The position numbers were made by a program, and so were the translations under genes. Below, one piece after another: positions 15,595 to 25,283 of a DNA stretch of 47,656 nt. A model generated the notes under the pieces. The model saw only the letters and a list, made by a program, of their open reading frames with translations, did not search any database and had not been told where the DNA came from. Origin of the DNA: CAKVOD01 sp964606505 (GTDB taxonomy: Bacteria; Bacillota; Clostridia; Christensenellales; UBA1242). Where the stretch lies: contig CAZSGM010000009.1 in NCBI GenBank assembly GCA_964606505.1, forward strand, positions 1 through 47,656. Reading direction: 5' to 3'. The stretch's first letter is position 1. Every line of letters starts with the position of its first letter.

Positions 15595-15786
15595 AAAAAT
15601 CCACCTTTATTAGTTTTGGGGTTCAAAATTAGAACCGCACATAATATTATAATAACATATTTAACAAAATTATACAAGCAAAATAATACAACTTCTTGTC
15701 AACTTTTGGCGCTTTACCCCCTTATTGCGCGAACAAAACGTTGTCGTCCTTCATCCCATTCCCGTGGACAGGGTCGTTTGCGTTCC

Positions 15787-16461
15787 CTACTCGCTAACCT
15801 CAGGCGGATTGCGGCGGGCTTTGCGCTTGTCGAGGAGTTTAATAACTTCGTATGCCGCGAGTAAAATGAGGAGCGTGCCGATTTTGGCGGTTACGGAACC
15901 GGTCAGAATGCCAAGGAAGTTCCCGAACAGGTCGGCGCCGATGATGTACATTAATCCGTAGAAGAAGAGGCTGTTAATAACGCTCACAACGATGACTGAC
16001 AGCCCCAAACTGACGGCTCTAGGGGTTTTCGCCTTTATTTTTTCGTACATCCACAAGCCGATGGTTGTTGAAACAAAAATCGCGACAACGCTTGCAGCGA
16101 ACGAAACGAAGCCCCAAATAACGTCCTGCGCAATACCGACCGTTGCCCACTTTGCGAAAAAGTCGAACACTGCGGTCAACATAATCGCCGCCATTGAGGA
16201 AAACGCGAGCGATTTAGCTGCCTTTTTGCCGTAGTCTTGGCACGCGACCATCACGCAAAACGCAAACAAGATGTAAATGACCGCGTCGAAGCCGAAAATC
16301 ATAAACCCCGCGTCAATGCTGTAGGTGTTAATGTTGTAGACGTTAGACGAAACCGCTGCGCCGATACCCAGCACAAAAAGCGAGTCCTTTCTGAAAAAGT
16401 AGTATCCAACTACAAACGCTGCTGCGACAATAACCGCAAGCACCACTAATAAATAAACCAT
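15787..16461 (-). CDS. VUT/YhhQ-like integral membrane protein
   Basis: This 224-aa protein has about six membrane helices and almost no soluble part. The stretch IGAAVSSNVYNINTYSI followed by FGFDAVIYILFAFC and DYGKKAAKSLAF resembles the VUT (YhhQ, queuosine-precursor transporter) family, in which a short soluble turn with YG and a basic patch follows the second conserved helix. I infer this from pattern only; substrate is unknown. The start has AGGGG 6 nt upstream. It lies downstream of dnaE and upstream of yajC on the same strand, with 190 nt between it and yajC. Confidence 0.5.
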   Translation of the reverse strand: MVYLLVVLAVIVAAAFVVGYYFFRKDSLFVLGIGAAVSSNVYNINTYSIDAGFMIFGFDAVIYILFAFCVMVACQDYGKKAAKSLAFSSMAAIMLTAVFDFFAKWATVGIAQDVIWGFVSFAASVVAIFVSTTIGLWMYEKIKAKTPRAVSLGLSVIVVSVINSLFFYGLMYIIGADLFGNFLGILTGSVTAKIGTLLILLAAYEVIKLLDKRKARRNPPEVSE

Positions 16462-16567
16462 AAATTTCCCCTATTCAACTTAAACTAAAATATTATATTA
16501 TTCAACCTAATTAAATTAGAATTCAACTTAAACAAATTATAATGAATACCTTTATAATAGCCAAAAG

Positions 16568-19500
16568 CTATTTCATTATTACGTTTTCGCTGCCGATGAT
16601 TGCGGACAATTCCGCGATAAGGTTGTTTGACTTTTCGACCTTTTGAGAGAGTTTATACGCCTTGCCGTCGGAAAGGTTTTTGACGACAACTTCGCTCTTG
16701 CCGGGGCGGTCGTTTAGGACGCCGAGGACGCGCGTTTTTGCGCTGGCGTCATTTAGGTCGAACCTCAAATACAGCGTTGGGATAACCTCGGGCGCCTTTT
16801 CGACTCGGTTGTTGAGCCTTTGCTGCTCTTCGGCAGACCTAATCGGCTCTATTGTGTCGGTTATAACGCTCGGCGTTTGCCCGTCTCTGACGCTTATGTG
16901 TCCCGTAATTTTGACGACGTCCTCTTCCTTGAACATCCCCTTAACTTTTTCGTACTGGTTAGGGAAAATTACGAACTCAAATGTTCCGTACAAGTCCTCG
17001 ATTTTGCCTGAAATCATTTCTTTGTTTCCGCTTTTGGTCATACGTTTTTTGTAATCGGTTATAATTCCGCCGATAACGGTTTTTTCGCCGTCATTGACCT
17101 TATAGGATTGTTCGGTTTCTTGTCCGTCGTCAAAATCGTTAATCCCCTCGTCCTCGAGCGGTCTTAAGTCTGCGGACGTGTGCGTAAACTGTTGCATTTC
17201 GTAGGCGTACTCGTCGAGAGGGTTACCCGAAACATATGTGCCCAAAACCTCTTTTTCAAACTTGAGTTTCAGCGGAAGCCTATATTCGGCGATGTCGGGA
17301 TAGTCTAGGTGATGTGCCGCTTCATCGTTTGCGAGCATACCGTCAAACAAACTTAGCTGCCCTGAGGCAGAGTTTTTTCTGTCCCCGCGCACGATTTGGA
17401 GTGCTTGGTCAAGTACTGCCATTAGTTGGCTGCGCGGTTTGCCAAAACAATCCATTGCGCCCGACAAGATGAGCCCGTCCATTGTGCGGTGATTGGCAAC
17501 AAGTTCGCCCGTTCTACGCAAAAAGTCTAGCAAGTCGGTAAAGTCGCCGCCCTCTTCTCTTGCGCGGATTATGTCCTCAACGACTGGCAGCCCAACGTTT
17601 TTGATTGCGCAAAGCCCGTAACGGAGGTTTCCGTCCTCGACGCTAAAGTACGCTTTCGAGTGGTTAATATCAGGCGGCAGGATTGCTATCTTTTGTTTTT
17701 TCGCAAACGCGGTGTATGTTTTGATTTCGTCCGAGTTGAAGATACGGTTATTCAAAACTGACGCGATAAACTCCACCTCGTGGTAGGTACGCAAAAATGC
17801 CGTTTGGTACGCAAGGTACGCGTACGCCGCTGCGTGCGACTTGTTAAACGCGTAACTCGCAAAACTCTCCATCTCGGCAAACACTTGCTCGGCAACTTCC
17901 TTAGGAACGCCGTGTGCGACCGCGCCCGAAATGCTTTTCTTGCCCGTCGGGTCGACCCAACCATTGATAAACTTTTCCTTTTCAAGCGCCATTTTGTCTT
18001 TCTTTTTCTTACTCATAATACGGCGCACGTTATCCGCTTGCCCTAGTGAGTAACCACCCATATCTTGGAATATACGCATAACCTGTTCTTGGTAGACGAT
18101 ACAGCCATAAGTTGCTTTCAATGTATCCTCCAAAATTGGGTGCGCGTAGACGATTTTATCAGGGTTGTGTTTATTAAATACATATCTAGGGATACTATCC
18201 ATTGGACCTGGGCGGTAAAGCGAAATTCCCGCGATAATATCTTCAAGGCTACTTGGTTTTAGTTCGCGCATAAAGTTTTTCATACCTGCGCTTTCTAGTT
18301 GGAACACGGCGTCAGTGTTACCCGAACCAATAAGTTCGTAAACTTTCGGGTCGTCGTACTGACACCTGTCAAAACTAGCGTCTATGCCTTTATCCTCTTT
18401 TACGTACTGGATGGCAAGGTTAATATCTGTAAGTGTTCTTAAGCCCAAAAAATCCATTTTGAGCAAGCCCAGCGACTCAAGTTCAATCATATCAACTTGC
18501 GTCGTAATATCCTCGCCGTTTCTTGCGCAGGCAACAAACTCGTCAATTCTATCTGGCGCGATAAGCACACCTGCTGCGTGCATACTTGTTTGGCGCGGGC
18601 AACCCTCAAGTTTGACTGCCAAATCGACAATCCTTTTGATTTCGGGGTCGTTTTCATAGATTGTTTTGAGTTCGGGGATAATGTACTTATCGTTTTCGGG
18701 TTTGCCCGTCAGCCCGAAGTAGTGGCGCAAAATTGGCGGGTGCGCGATACCGTCGGGGAGTTTTGCGGGGATAAGTTTTGTGAGTTTATCGACTTGCGAG
18801 TACGGCATACCGAGCACGCGGGCGACGTCGCGGATAGCGTTTTTAGCCGCCATTGTACCAAATGTTACGATAAATGAAACATTATTGTCGCCGTATTTTC
18901 GCTTACAATAATCGTAAACTTCAAGTCTGCGGTCGACGGAGAAGTCGACGTCAAAGTCAGGCATTGAGACGCGCTCTTTGTTAATGAAACGCTCAAACAG
19001 CAAGTCGTAACGCAGCGGCTCAATTTGCGTAATCCCGATTGCGTACGCAACAATTGACCCCGCACCCGAACCACGCCCCGGACCTACGCCAATGCCGTTT
19101 TCACGCGCAAAGTTAACGTAATCCCAAACAACCAAAAAGTACTCAACGAAACCTTGTGAGTGGATTGTTTCAAGTTCCATTTCCGCACGCTCGCGAATTT
19201 TTGGCGTAATTTCGTCGTATTTGTCCTGCAGTCCCTTTTCGGTTAGATATCTTAGGTACTCGTAAGGCTCCATTCCGTTTTCAGGTATATATTTAGGAAT
19301 AAAGTTTTCGTTCGCAGGCAAAACATATTTTGGGTCGATATTTGGAATATCCGAATGCGCTTTTGAGCGAATAACGACATCGCACTTTTCCGCGATTTCA
19401 AGCGTTGTGTTCAGCGCGTCCTCAAAGTTTGGCAACGCTTCAAGCATTTCTTCGTACGTTTTAAAATAAAACTCGTGCTCAGGCATACGCATACGATTTT

Positions 19501-20575
19501 GGTCGTCCATTTGTTTGCCTGTTTGGACGCAGAGCAAAACATCCTGCGTTTCCCAGTCCTCTTTTGTAACATAGTGGACATCGTTGGTAGCGACGAGTTT
19601 TATCCCCGTTTCCTTACTCATTCTAGCAAGTCCCTTGTTTACAATCTGTTGCTCAGGGATACCGTGGTTTTGGATTTCAAGGTAAAAGTCGCCCTCTTCA
19701 AACATATCTTTCATCATCAGTGCGACTTCTTTCGCCTCGTCGTACTTGTCCTGTATCAACAGTTGCGGAATATGCCCTGCAAGGCAGGCGGACAAACAGA
19801 TAAGCCCCTTTGCGTGTTCCTTCAAGCATTTGTAGTCAATACGCGGCTTGTAGTAAAACCCGTCGATAAATGCGGTCGAGTTTAATTTAATAAGATTTTT
19901 GTAACCCTCGTTATTTTTCGCAAGCAAAATCAAGTGGTAATACTTTGACTTGCTCACTTTATCAAACCTATCCTCGCAAAGATAAAACTCTGTTCCGATT
20001 ATTGGCTTGACACCTGCCGAAAGACACTTTTTGTAAAACTTGAGCGCCCCGTACATATTGCCGTGGTCGGTCATTGCAATTGCAGGATAACCGCGTTCTT
20101 TTGCTAAATCTACAACTTGGTCAATCCTTGCGATACCGTCAAGCAAACTGTATTCTGTATGCAAGTGCAGGTGAACAAAAGGTTTTGTTTTAGGTGCCTG
20201 AGGTTCATCCCCACTTGCGCTGTTTTGCACACTTTGTGCAGGATTGTTGATGTTTTTTGCGGGAATGCTGTCGTTTTTTGCAGGATTGTTGTCGTTTTTG
20301 ACGGTTTCGCTACTTTTTTGTGGATTATCTATACTTTGAGAATTTAGGTTGTCCACATTTTTTTCGCCGTCTTGTTTATTTGCGCAACCATTACTGACGC
20401 TAGCGGATATATTGGAAGAAACTGAATAGTTGCATTCAAAACTTTCTACATTTGGCGCGCTTGGGTCAGCCTGCTGCGTTTCCTCGTCGCCCTCTTCTAG
20501 TTCACTTTTAATTTTCGCAAATTTAAGGTCATCCTGTAAATCTTGTAAATTATCCCCTTTAAAAATTTCGTCCAT
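16568..20575 (-). CDS. dnaE: DNA polymerase III alpha subunit (DnaE type) with N-terminal extension
   Basis: This is the replicative-type polymerase of 1335 aa. The PHP domain starts near residue 132 (FVHLHLHTEYSLLDG, then MTDHGNMYG). The catalytic palm contains PDFDVDFSVDRR, which carries the metal-binding aspartates. The region GCIVYQEQVM and the fingers follow, then a helix-hairpin-helix region, and a C-terminal OB fold (IGGIITDYKKRMTKSGN onward). The first about 130 residues precede the PHP domain and are Asn/Ser/Asp-rich with repeated NNPAKN and IPAKN words; this is not normal for DnaE. The start is firm: GGAG lies 5 nt before the ATG, and the ATG overlaps the whiA stop codon by one base (TAATG), so translation is coupled. 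It is the last gene of murB-PHP-whiA-dnaE. Confidence 0.97.
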   Translation of the reverse strand: MDEIFKGDNLQDLQDDLKFAKIKSELEEGDEETQQADPSAPNVESFECNYSVSSNISASVSNGCANKQDGEKNVDNLNSQSIDNPQKSSETVKNDNNPAKNDSIPAKNINNPAQSVQNSASGDEPQAPKTKPFVHLHLHTEYSLLDGIARIDQVVDLAKERGYPAIAMTDHGNMYGALKFYKKCLSAGVKPIIGTEFYLCEDRFDKVSKSKYYHLILLAKNNEGYKNLIKLNSTAFIDGFYYKPRIDYKCLKEHAKGLICLSACLAGHIPQLLIQDKYDEAKEVALMMKDMFEEGDFYLEIQNHGIPEQQIVNKGLARMSKETGIKLVATNDVHYVTKEDWETQDVLLCVQTGKQMDDQNRMRMPEHEFYFKTYEEMLEALPNFEDALNTTLEIAEKCDVVIRSKAHSDIPNIDPKYVLPANENFIPKYIPENGMEPYEYLRYLTEKGLQDKYDEITPKIRERAEMELETIHSQGFVEYFLVVWDYVNFARENGIGVGPGRGSGAGSIVAYAIGITQIEPLRYDLLFERFINKERVSMPDFDVDFSVDRRLEVYDYCKRKYGDNNVSFIVTFGTMAAKNAIRDVARVLGMPYSQVDKLTKLIPAKLPDGIAHPPILRHYFGLTGKPENDKYIIPELKTIYENDPEIKRIVDLAVKLEGCPRQTSMHAAGVLIAPDRIDEFVACARNGEDITTQVDMIELESLGLLKMDFLGLRTLTDINLAIQYVKEDKGIDASFDRCQYDDPKVYELIGSGNTDAVFQLESAGMKNFMRELKPSSLEDIIAGISLYRPGPMDSIPRYVFNKHNPDKIVYAHPILEDTLKATYGCIVYQEQVMRIFQDMGGYSLGQADNVRRIMSKKKKDKMALEKEKFINGWVDPTGKKSISGAVAHGVPKEVAEQVFAEMESFASYAFNKSHAAAYAYLAYQTAFLRTYHEVEFIASVLNNRIFNSDEIKTYTAFAKKQKIAILPPDINHSKAYFSVEDGNLRYGLCAIKNVGLPVVEDIIRAREEGGDFTDLLDFLRRTGELVANHRTMDGLILSGAMDCFGKPRSQLMAVLDQALQIVRGDRKNSASGQLSLFDGMLANDEAAHHLDYPDIAEYRLPLKLKFEKEVLGTYVSGNPLDEYAYEMQQFTHTSADLRPLEDEGINDFDDGQETEQSYKVNDGEKTVIGGIITDYKKRMTKSGNKEMISGKIEDLYGTFEFVIFPNQYEKVKGMFKEEDVVKITGHISVRDGQTPSVITDTIEPIRSAEEQQRLNNRVEKAPEVIPTLYLRFDLNDASAKTRVLGVLNDRPGKSEVVVKNLSDGKAYKLSQKVEKSNNLIAELSAIIGSENVIMK

Positions 20576-21549
20576 TATATCTCCTTTATCTCATCTGCAA
20601 TTTGTATTATTTTTCTAAATCTATGGTTTATTCCGCTTTTTGTGAGTGGCGGATTTGTCAGTCTGACAAGTTCATCAAACGACGCTTCTGGGTTCGCTAG
20701 GCGCAGCAGGCACAAGTCCTGCAAGTGGTCTGGCAAATTTTCAAGCCCTATCGTTTGGTTGATTTTACTGATTGCGTCCAGTTGTTTCATTGACGCGTCG
20801 ACCGACTTTGAAATGTTTGCGCACGCACAATTGAGTTGGCGGTTGAGGTTGTTCCTAACTTGGCGGATTGCAAGTTCGTTTTGAAGAACTAAGACGGCGT
20901 TACTTGCGCCGACAAGGGCGAGCAAGTCGCTGATTGCCTCAATTTCTTTTAGGTAGCAAACAACATTATACTTTCTTGTTGTTGTCTTTAAGTTGATGTT
21001 TTGTTCTGACATTATGTGCATAAAATCGTTTGCATACGCTTGATTGTCAAACACAAACTCTAGGTGGTAACCGCCGCGATGTTTCTTGACGCTGTCAATT
21101 TGGTCGATGGTAATGTTTGCACTCGCACAACCCAAAAACACGCCGCGTATGTAAGCACGCTGAGTCATTTCGTCATAGACTACAAAGCGCGAAACGCCGT
21201 TAAGCTGCTCCCAGTTGTCAAACTGGTTTTTCCTAATAACGTAACAGTTCGTCAAAACCTTTGTAGCAAGTTTGTCGGGCAAATTGATTGTGTAGCGCGT
21301 GCTATCTTTCCTTATCGTATCACTCGCCATTGTGTAATCGACCTGCTCGTTAAAAACCGCCTGCAACAGCGCTTGAACTCGCTCGATAACCGTTTGTATT
21401 TCGGTTGAAATGCGAACTTTGTAACTGTCCCCGCCCTTTTCAAGTTGTCCGCTCGTCTTAATTAGCGCGGATAGTTCCGCAATATTTTCAAAGGTATTGC
21501 CAAGCGGAAGGGCGGCAACCTCGGTCTTTGCTTTTACTGAAAACGACAT
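20575..21549 (-). CDS. whiA: WhiA-family DNA-binding regulator
   Basis: WhiA combines a LAGLIDADG-like fold with a C-terminal helix-turn-helix. It affects division and sporulation in Gram-positives. The 324-aa length is typical. The N-terminus MSFSVKAKTEVAAL, the central IRGVFLGCASAN block, and the C-terminal helix-turn-helix FDELVRLTNPPLTKSGINHRFRKI (here split by the family's usual Pro pair) support the call. The ribosome site is GGAG 5 nt before the ATG at 21549. It lies between a PHP protein and dnaE. In many Clostridia rapZ and yvcK sit just upstream of whiA; neither is present here. Confidence 0.95.
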   Translation of the reverse strand: MSFSVKAKTEVAALPLGNTFENIAELSALIKTSGQLEKGGDSYKVRISTEIQTVIERVQALLQAVFNEQVDYTMASDTIRKDSTRYTINLPDKLATKVLTNCYVIRKNQFDNWEQLNGVSRFVVYDEMTQRAYIRGVFLGCASANITIDQIDSVKKHRGGYHLEFVFDNQAYANDFMHIMSEQNINLKTTTRKYNVVCYLKEIEAISDLLALVGASNAVLVLQNELAIRQVRNNLNRQLNCACANISKSVDASMKQLDAISKINQTIGLENLPDHLQDLCLLRLANPEASFDELVRLTNPPLTKSGINHRFRKIIQIADEIKEI

Positions 21550-21588
21550 AAATTCTCCATATAACTTATCTATTTGTATTTTTGCGCG

Positions 21589-22686
21589 CTAAATTTCAAG
21601 CGGCGCGTTCAAGTTGACAATCCTTTCAAGCGGAATGCCGTGCGTTTTTGCGAACTCGACTGGCAGCGTTACGTCCCCAACCTTTTCGCTTGTGTGCGCG
21701 TCCGAGTTTACCACGAATTCGACACCTGTTTCAAGCATATCGTCAACTTCTTGTTGCGAGAAATATACTCTTTTCCCGTTCAACTCAATTTTTGTCCCGC
21801 GCTCAACGCACAGTTTTGCAATCTCCTTGCAGTTAACAAGTATTCCGTAATTTAAGTGGTTTACAAACTTTAGCGGATACCTGTCGATACAACGCAAGTA
21901 CGCGAGCGTGTTTTTCTCAATTTTTGCCTTGCTAGGCTTAAAAACTAGGTTCATCGCCGTAAAACTCCACCACGTCGAAAAACTTTCATTTGAGGCAGTT
22001 TTGTGGAAACCCATTTGCAAAAAGTCGAGTTCATCCACATACTTGTCCGTGTCAAGCAAGCCTGAGTAACCCATTAGGTTGCCCTCAAGCGCGTGGTAGA
22101 TTTTTATTTGCGGGTATTTTTCGCGGTACAGTTCAACCATTCGCTTTTGCACTTGAAAGTTTGAAAGCGTTATGCCACTGCTTTTATGCTTAAACGCGTG
22201 GTCGGTAATTGCGTACTCTTTTAGTCCGACGCTGATTGCGTGCAAGATGTTCTCTTCAAGCGTCCCCTTGCCGTCGCTAAAAACTGAGTGCGAGTGATAA
22301 TCGCCGTACGGAACAATGATTTCCTTTTTATCTCCCTCGCTGTTTTCGCTCAAATCGCGCCCGTCCCCCTGTTTGTTTTTTGTATCCTCAACTAGGGGGG
22401 CATCTTTTTTTAACTTGTCGCTAGACGCAAAAGTTGCGCAAGCGTCCTGCGCGTCCGCTTGTTTTTTAGGTGTTTGCTCATTAAAAGGAATGGCAGGCAC
22501 AATATCTTTTGTTTGCTCGTCAATAGGCGACTCATTATTAATAGGTTGCTCTAAGGGTGTTGTGCTGCTCTTTTTAAATAGACGCCCGCCACCGATGTAT
22601 GTGCCACCGTCGCCAAGTTTGTTGCACTGGCGCGGTGTGGTTGGGGCAAGGTTTTCAGCTGAGTCGTTCTTCCTATTCTTCCTCAT
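21589..22686 (-). CDS. PHP-domain phosphoesterase with disordered N-terminus
   Basis: The catalytic part (residues about 125-365) is a PHP domain of the YcdX/histidinol-phosphatase-like group. YGDYHSHSVFSDGKG supplies the first metal-binding histidines, ITDHAFKH the second motif, and HALEGNLMGY, MGFHKT and VVNSDAHTSEKVG the later ones, so metal sites look complete. The substrate cannot be told from sequence. Residues 1-120 are polar and low complexity (many Lys, Asn, Pro, Asp) and precede the fold. The ATG at 22686 follows AGGAG and overlaps the end of murB by 14 nt. It lies 39 nt upstream of whiA. PHP genes of this kind are common next to murB/whiA in Clostridia. Confidence 0.85.
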   Translation of the reverse strand: MRKNRKNDSAENLAPTTPRQCNKLGDGGTYIGGGRLFKKSSTTPLEQPINNESPIDEQTKDIVPAIPFNEQTPKKQADAQDACATFASSDKLKKDAPLVEDTKNKQGDGRDLSENSEGDKKEIIVPYGDYHSHSVFSDGKGTLEENILHAISVGLKEYAITDHAFKHKSSGITLSNFQVQKRMVELYREKYPQIKIYHALEGNLMGYSGLLDTDKYVDELDFLQMGFHKTASNESFSTWWSFTAMNLVFKPSKAKIEKNTLAYLRCIDRYPLKFVNHLNYGILVNCKEIAKLCVERGTKIELNGKRVYFSQQEVDDMLETGVEFVVNSDAHTSEKVGDVTLPVEFAKTHGIPLERIVNLNAPLEI

Positions 22687-23800
22687 TATTATCTCCTAAA
22701 AATTTTATTTCATATTGTACCACAATATTTGTAATTTTGCAAATCAAGTTTTGAATAAATTTTAAAAGTTTTAAAATATCTTCACTTGTGGCATCCTCAA
22801 AATTGACGATGTAGCCTGCGTGGACTTTTGAAACCTGCGCACCGCCTAGTGTCAAACCCTTTAGCCCGCACTTATCTATGAACGCACTCGGCGCAAAATT
22901 TTGCACGCGCTTAAAAACGCTTCCTAGGCTGGGATACCCAACGTTTTGCGTGGCGGTGCGTTTGGCAATAACATTTTTTCGCACTTGCGAAATTTGCGTT
23001 TTGCTGCCGCGACTTAGTTTAAAGTACACACCAATAACAAACTCGTCGTCCGATATGTTGGTTTTCCGGTAATCTGCCTGCCACAACTCGCGACTTGATT
23101 TCCAACTTAAAAATTTTGCGTTGTACTTATAGTATAACGCGTGCGTTTTTAGATTATACACAAGCACTTTGTAAACGCAATCCGACATTTGTCCGCCAAA
23201 CGCGCCCGCGTTCATTTTCGCTGCTCCACCAACGCTCGCAGGTATGCCGCACGCAAACTCAAGCCCCGTGTAACCCCTGTCGCTGACGAGTTTTGACAAG
23301 TTCGGCAACAGCACCCCGCACTCGGCGTACACAATTAACTGATTGCTTTTTAATTGCCCCTTATTATTTGTTATGGCGGTGCGATTAAAGTCTTTTACAC
23401 CCGCCCCAATGTCCTCATTTATGTTTTTTAACCTTTTGATTGCCCGAAACCCTTTAACAGCCTTTTGACTTACTCGCTTATATGTCAAAACCTCAAGTTT
23501 GACCTCGCGCATTTTGTTTGTGCAAATCACAACGCCGCTGAACCCGTTTGAACTGCAGAGTGTGTTTGAGCCGTTTCCAAGCACGTAGATTGGCAACGCA
23601 AAATTTGACGCCAACTCACAAACGCGCAAGAACGCGCCAAAAGTTTTGGGGAGCGCAACAACCCGCGCCTGCCCGCCCACTCGCATTGTGGAAAAGTCTT
23701 TTAACGGCGTCCACTCCAAAATTTCAAGGTCGTCCGATTGTAACGCTTTCAGTTTTTCACTCAAACATTCGCTCGTAGTTTTCTTGCCGATTTTTTTCAT
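22673..23800 (-). CDS. murB: UDP-N-acetylenolpyruvoylglucosamine reductase
   Basis: MurB is the FAD- and NADPH-dependent enzyme that makes UDP-N-acetylmuramate for peptidoglycan. FAD-binding elements DFSTMRVGGQARVVALP and YVLGNGSNTLCS are near the N-terminus. GLEFACGIPASVGGAAKMNAGAFGG is the family's core block, and YPSLGSVFKR holds the catalytic Ser region. At 375 aa it is longer than the usual 300 or so: an insertion of about 50 basic residues (KRVSQKAVKGFRAIKRLKN region) lies between the VVICTNKM strand and the VYAECG strand. AAGGAG precedes the start at 23800. It is the first gene of the cell-wall/replication operon running to dnaE. Confidence 0.93.
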   Translation of the reverse strand: MKKIGKKTTSECLSEKLKALQSDDLEILEWTPLKDFSTMRVGGQARVVALPKTFGAFLRVCELASNFALPIYVLGNGSNTLCSSNGFSGVVICTNKMREVKLEVLTYKRVSQKAVKGFRAIKRLKNINEDIGAGVKDFNRTAITNNKGQLKSNQLIVYAECGVLLPNLSKLVSDRGYTGLEFACGIPASVGGAAKMNAGAFGGQMSDCVYKVLVYNLKTHALYYKYNAKFLSWKSSRELWQADYRKTNISDDEFVIGVYFKLSRGSKTQISQVRKNVIAKRTATQNVGYPSLGSVFKRVQNFAPSAFIDKCGLKGLTLGGAQVSKVHAGYIVNFEDATSEDILKLLKFIQNLICKITNIVVQYEIKFLGDNNEEE

Positions 23801-23933
23801 AAAAACTCCTTTTTTTACCTAAATATTGTATGCCTAAATTTTATTAAGCGTCGCGCAACCGTATGCAAGCATACCCCCCCCTCAATTACTCCGCGCTCAA
23901 CATATAAAGACGTTTTAGTTCATATAATTATGT
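23801..23933. promoter_or_regulatory. Divergent promoter region with hairpin and poly-C tract
   Basis: This spacer separates murB (leftward) from the solute-binding-like gene (rightward). It contains TACAAT (minus, 23825-23830) as a murB -10 candidate, a GTATGC-AA-GCATAC inverted repeat at 23861-23874 directly followed by eight C, and a plus-strand TATAAT at 23923-23928. No good -35 box was found for either side. The inverted repeat could be a regulator site. Confidence 0.4.
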
Positions 23934-25073
23934 ATGAAAAAATGCAACAATAACAGCAAACTCAGTGGCGCTGAAAATGTAAATAATACGGAAAAACGCG
24001 CAAAAAAACGCAAAAAAGTGTTAAAAACAATGAAATTTTTAATAATTGCGCTCATTTTTGTGGGTGTTGCGTGCGTAATGCCGTTTTGGTTTGGACGTGC
24101 AGACGTACACATTCCCACGCCGCAGACGCAAGAGTCAACCTTTTTAAAATTGTGGCACATAGATAGTTTTGAGGGCGGAAGCGGCAACCGCGCAAACTTT
24201 TTAAACAAAATGGCGGTCAAATACCACTCAAAGGCTTCCTGCTGTTTTGTTGTTGTGCAAACACTTTCGCAAGAGGAAGCGTTGAACGCAATTTCCGACG
24301 GCAACCTCCCCGATTTGGTTTCCTTTTCTCATCACGTCGCGGAGGGGTTTTGCGACAAACTACAGGCGTTGTCGGTAAAAACACAAGCACGCACGGAGAT
24401 ACTAAAGTTTGCGCAAAAAAACGGCAAAACCTACGCAATCCCGTGGTATATGTCGGGTTACTGCCTAATCGGGAACTCCGCCGTTGACAGCCGCGTCCTC
24501 ACGCAACTCACACCCGACACCGCCTACTCTTTTTTAAGCGTGCATAGCAAAAACAAACTCGCGTACACGGCAGGGCTCCAAGATAGTTACGCCCAAGTCG
24601 CCATGCTTGAAAACACCTCCGCGCGTGCAAACCTCAATCTCTGCGACCCACAAATGCACAAAAAAACATCCTTTCAAGCGTACAGCGACTTCACGAAAAA
24701 CAACGCTGCCGTACTCCTCGGAACCGCCCGCGACTTCTACCGCGTGCAAAACCGCGTTTCACTCGGCGCAATGCAGGCGTGCGCATATGTCCCACTGCAA
24801 AAGTTTTCCGACCTCGTGCAATACATTGGAGTACTCAACTCCGCTAACCTGCCACAAGCGGAAAACTTTATCTCATTTTTGTGCGAAGCCCAAAACCAGC
24901 GCGAACTTGCCACCATTGGGCTGTTTTCGCCAAACAACCTGCAAATTTACGCGGATACCGAATACCAAAAGTTTGAAAAAGCAATCAACAACATCAGCAA
25001 AAGCATAAGCATTTTCGCAACCGCAGACGAAAAACTTGTCCTCTACAAACGCGCAATCAACGCAATGTGCTAG
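23934..25073 (+). CDS. Membrane-anchored extracellular solute-binding-like protein
   Basis: This 379-aa protein has a basic, Asn/Lys-rich N-terminus of about 33 residues, then one membrane segment (FLIIALIFVGVACVMPFWF). The outside part looks like an ABC-transporter family 1 solute-binding protein: LKLWHIDSFEGGSGNRANFLNK, then NAISDGNLPDLVSFS and YAIPWYMSGYCLIGNSA are the usual order. There is no lipobox, so it is anchored by an uncleaved helix. No permease or ATPase genes adjoin, so it is an orphan. The start has no ribosome site; a TATAAT lies only 6 nt upstream, so the message may be leaderless. The ligand is unknown. Confidence 0.65.
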   Translation: MKKCNNNSKLSGAENVNNTEKRAKKRKKVLKTMKFLIIALIFVGVACVMPFWFGRADVHIPTPQTQESTFLKLWHIDSFEGGSGNRANFLNKMAVKYHSKASCCFVVVQTLSQEEALNAISDGNLPDLVSFSHHVAEGFCDKLQALSVKTQARTEILKFAQKNGKTYAIPWYMSGYCLIGNSAVDSRVLTQLTPDTAYSFLSVHSKNKLAYTAGLQDSYAQVAMLENTSARANLNLCDPQMHKKTSFQAYSDFTKNNAAVLLGTARDFYRVQNRVSLGAMQACAYVPLQKFSDLVQYIGVLNSANLPQAENFISFLCEAQNQRELATIGLFSPNNLQIYADTEYQKFEKAINNISKSISIFATADEKLVLYKRAINAMC

Positions 25074-25119
25074 CACCCCACTGCCACATTTTTTACTCAA
25101 TTTAACCTTTCAACTATTA

Positions 25120-25148
25120 TTGCTAAAAAAATGTAATTGTGTTATAAT
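25120..25148 (+). promoter_or_regulatory. Promoter of uvrC
   Basis: TTGCTA, 17 nt, TATAAT on the plus strand. The predicted start near 25155 gives a leader of about 130 A/T-rich nt before AAGGA and the ATG. Confidence 0.7.
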
Positions 25149-25283
25149 AATTTAAGAAAACAATAATTTTTCAAAAAAAATGCAGAAAAAATAATAAAAT
25201 TCAAATCAAATTTTGTTACACAAAAAATAATGAAAACAAAAATATAAATAAAAGTTGATAAAACACATTACAAGGAAAATACA

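Noticed and set aside
16555..16571. dnaE terminator (AATAGC/GCTATT hairpin)
   Set aside because: The stem is only 6 bp, A/T-rich, and has no T-run on the minus strand, so termination there is not supported.
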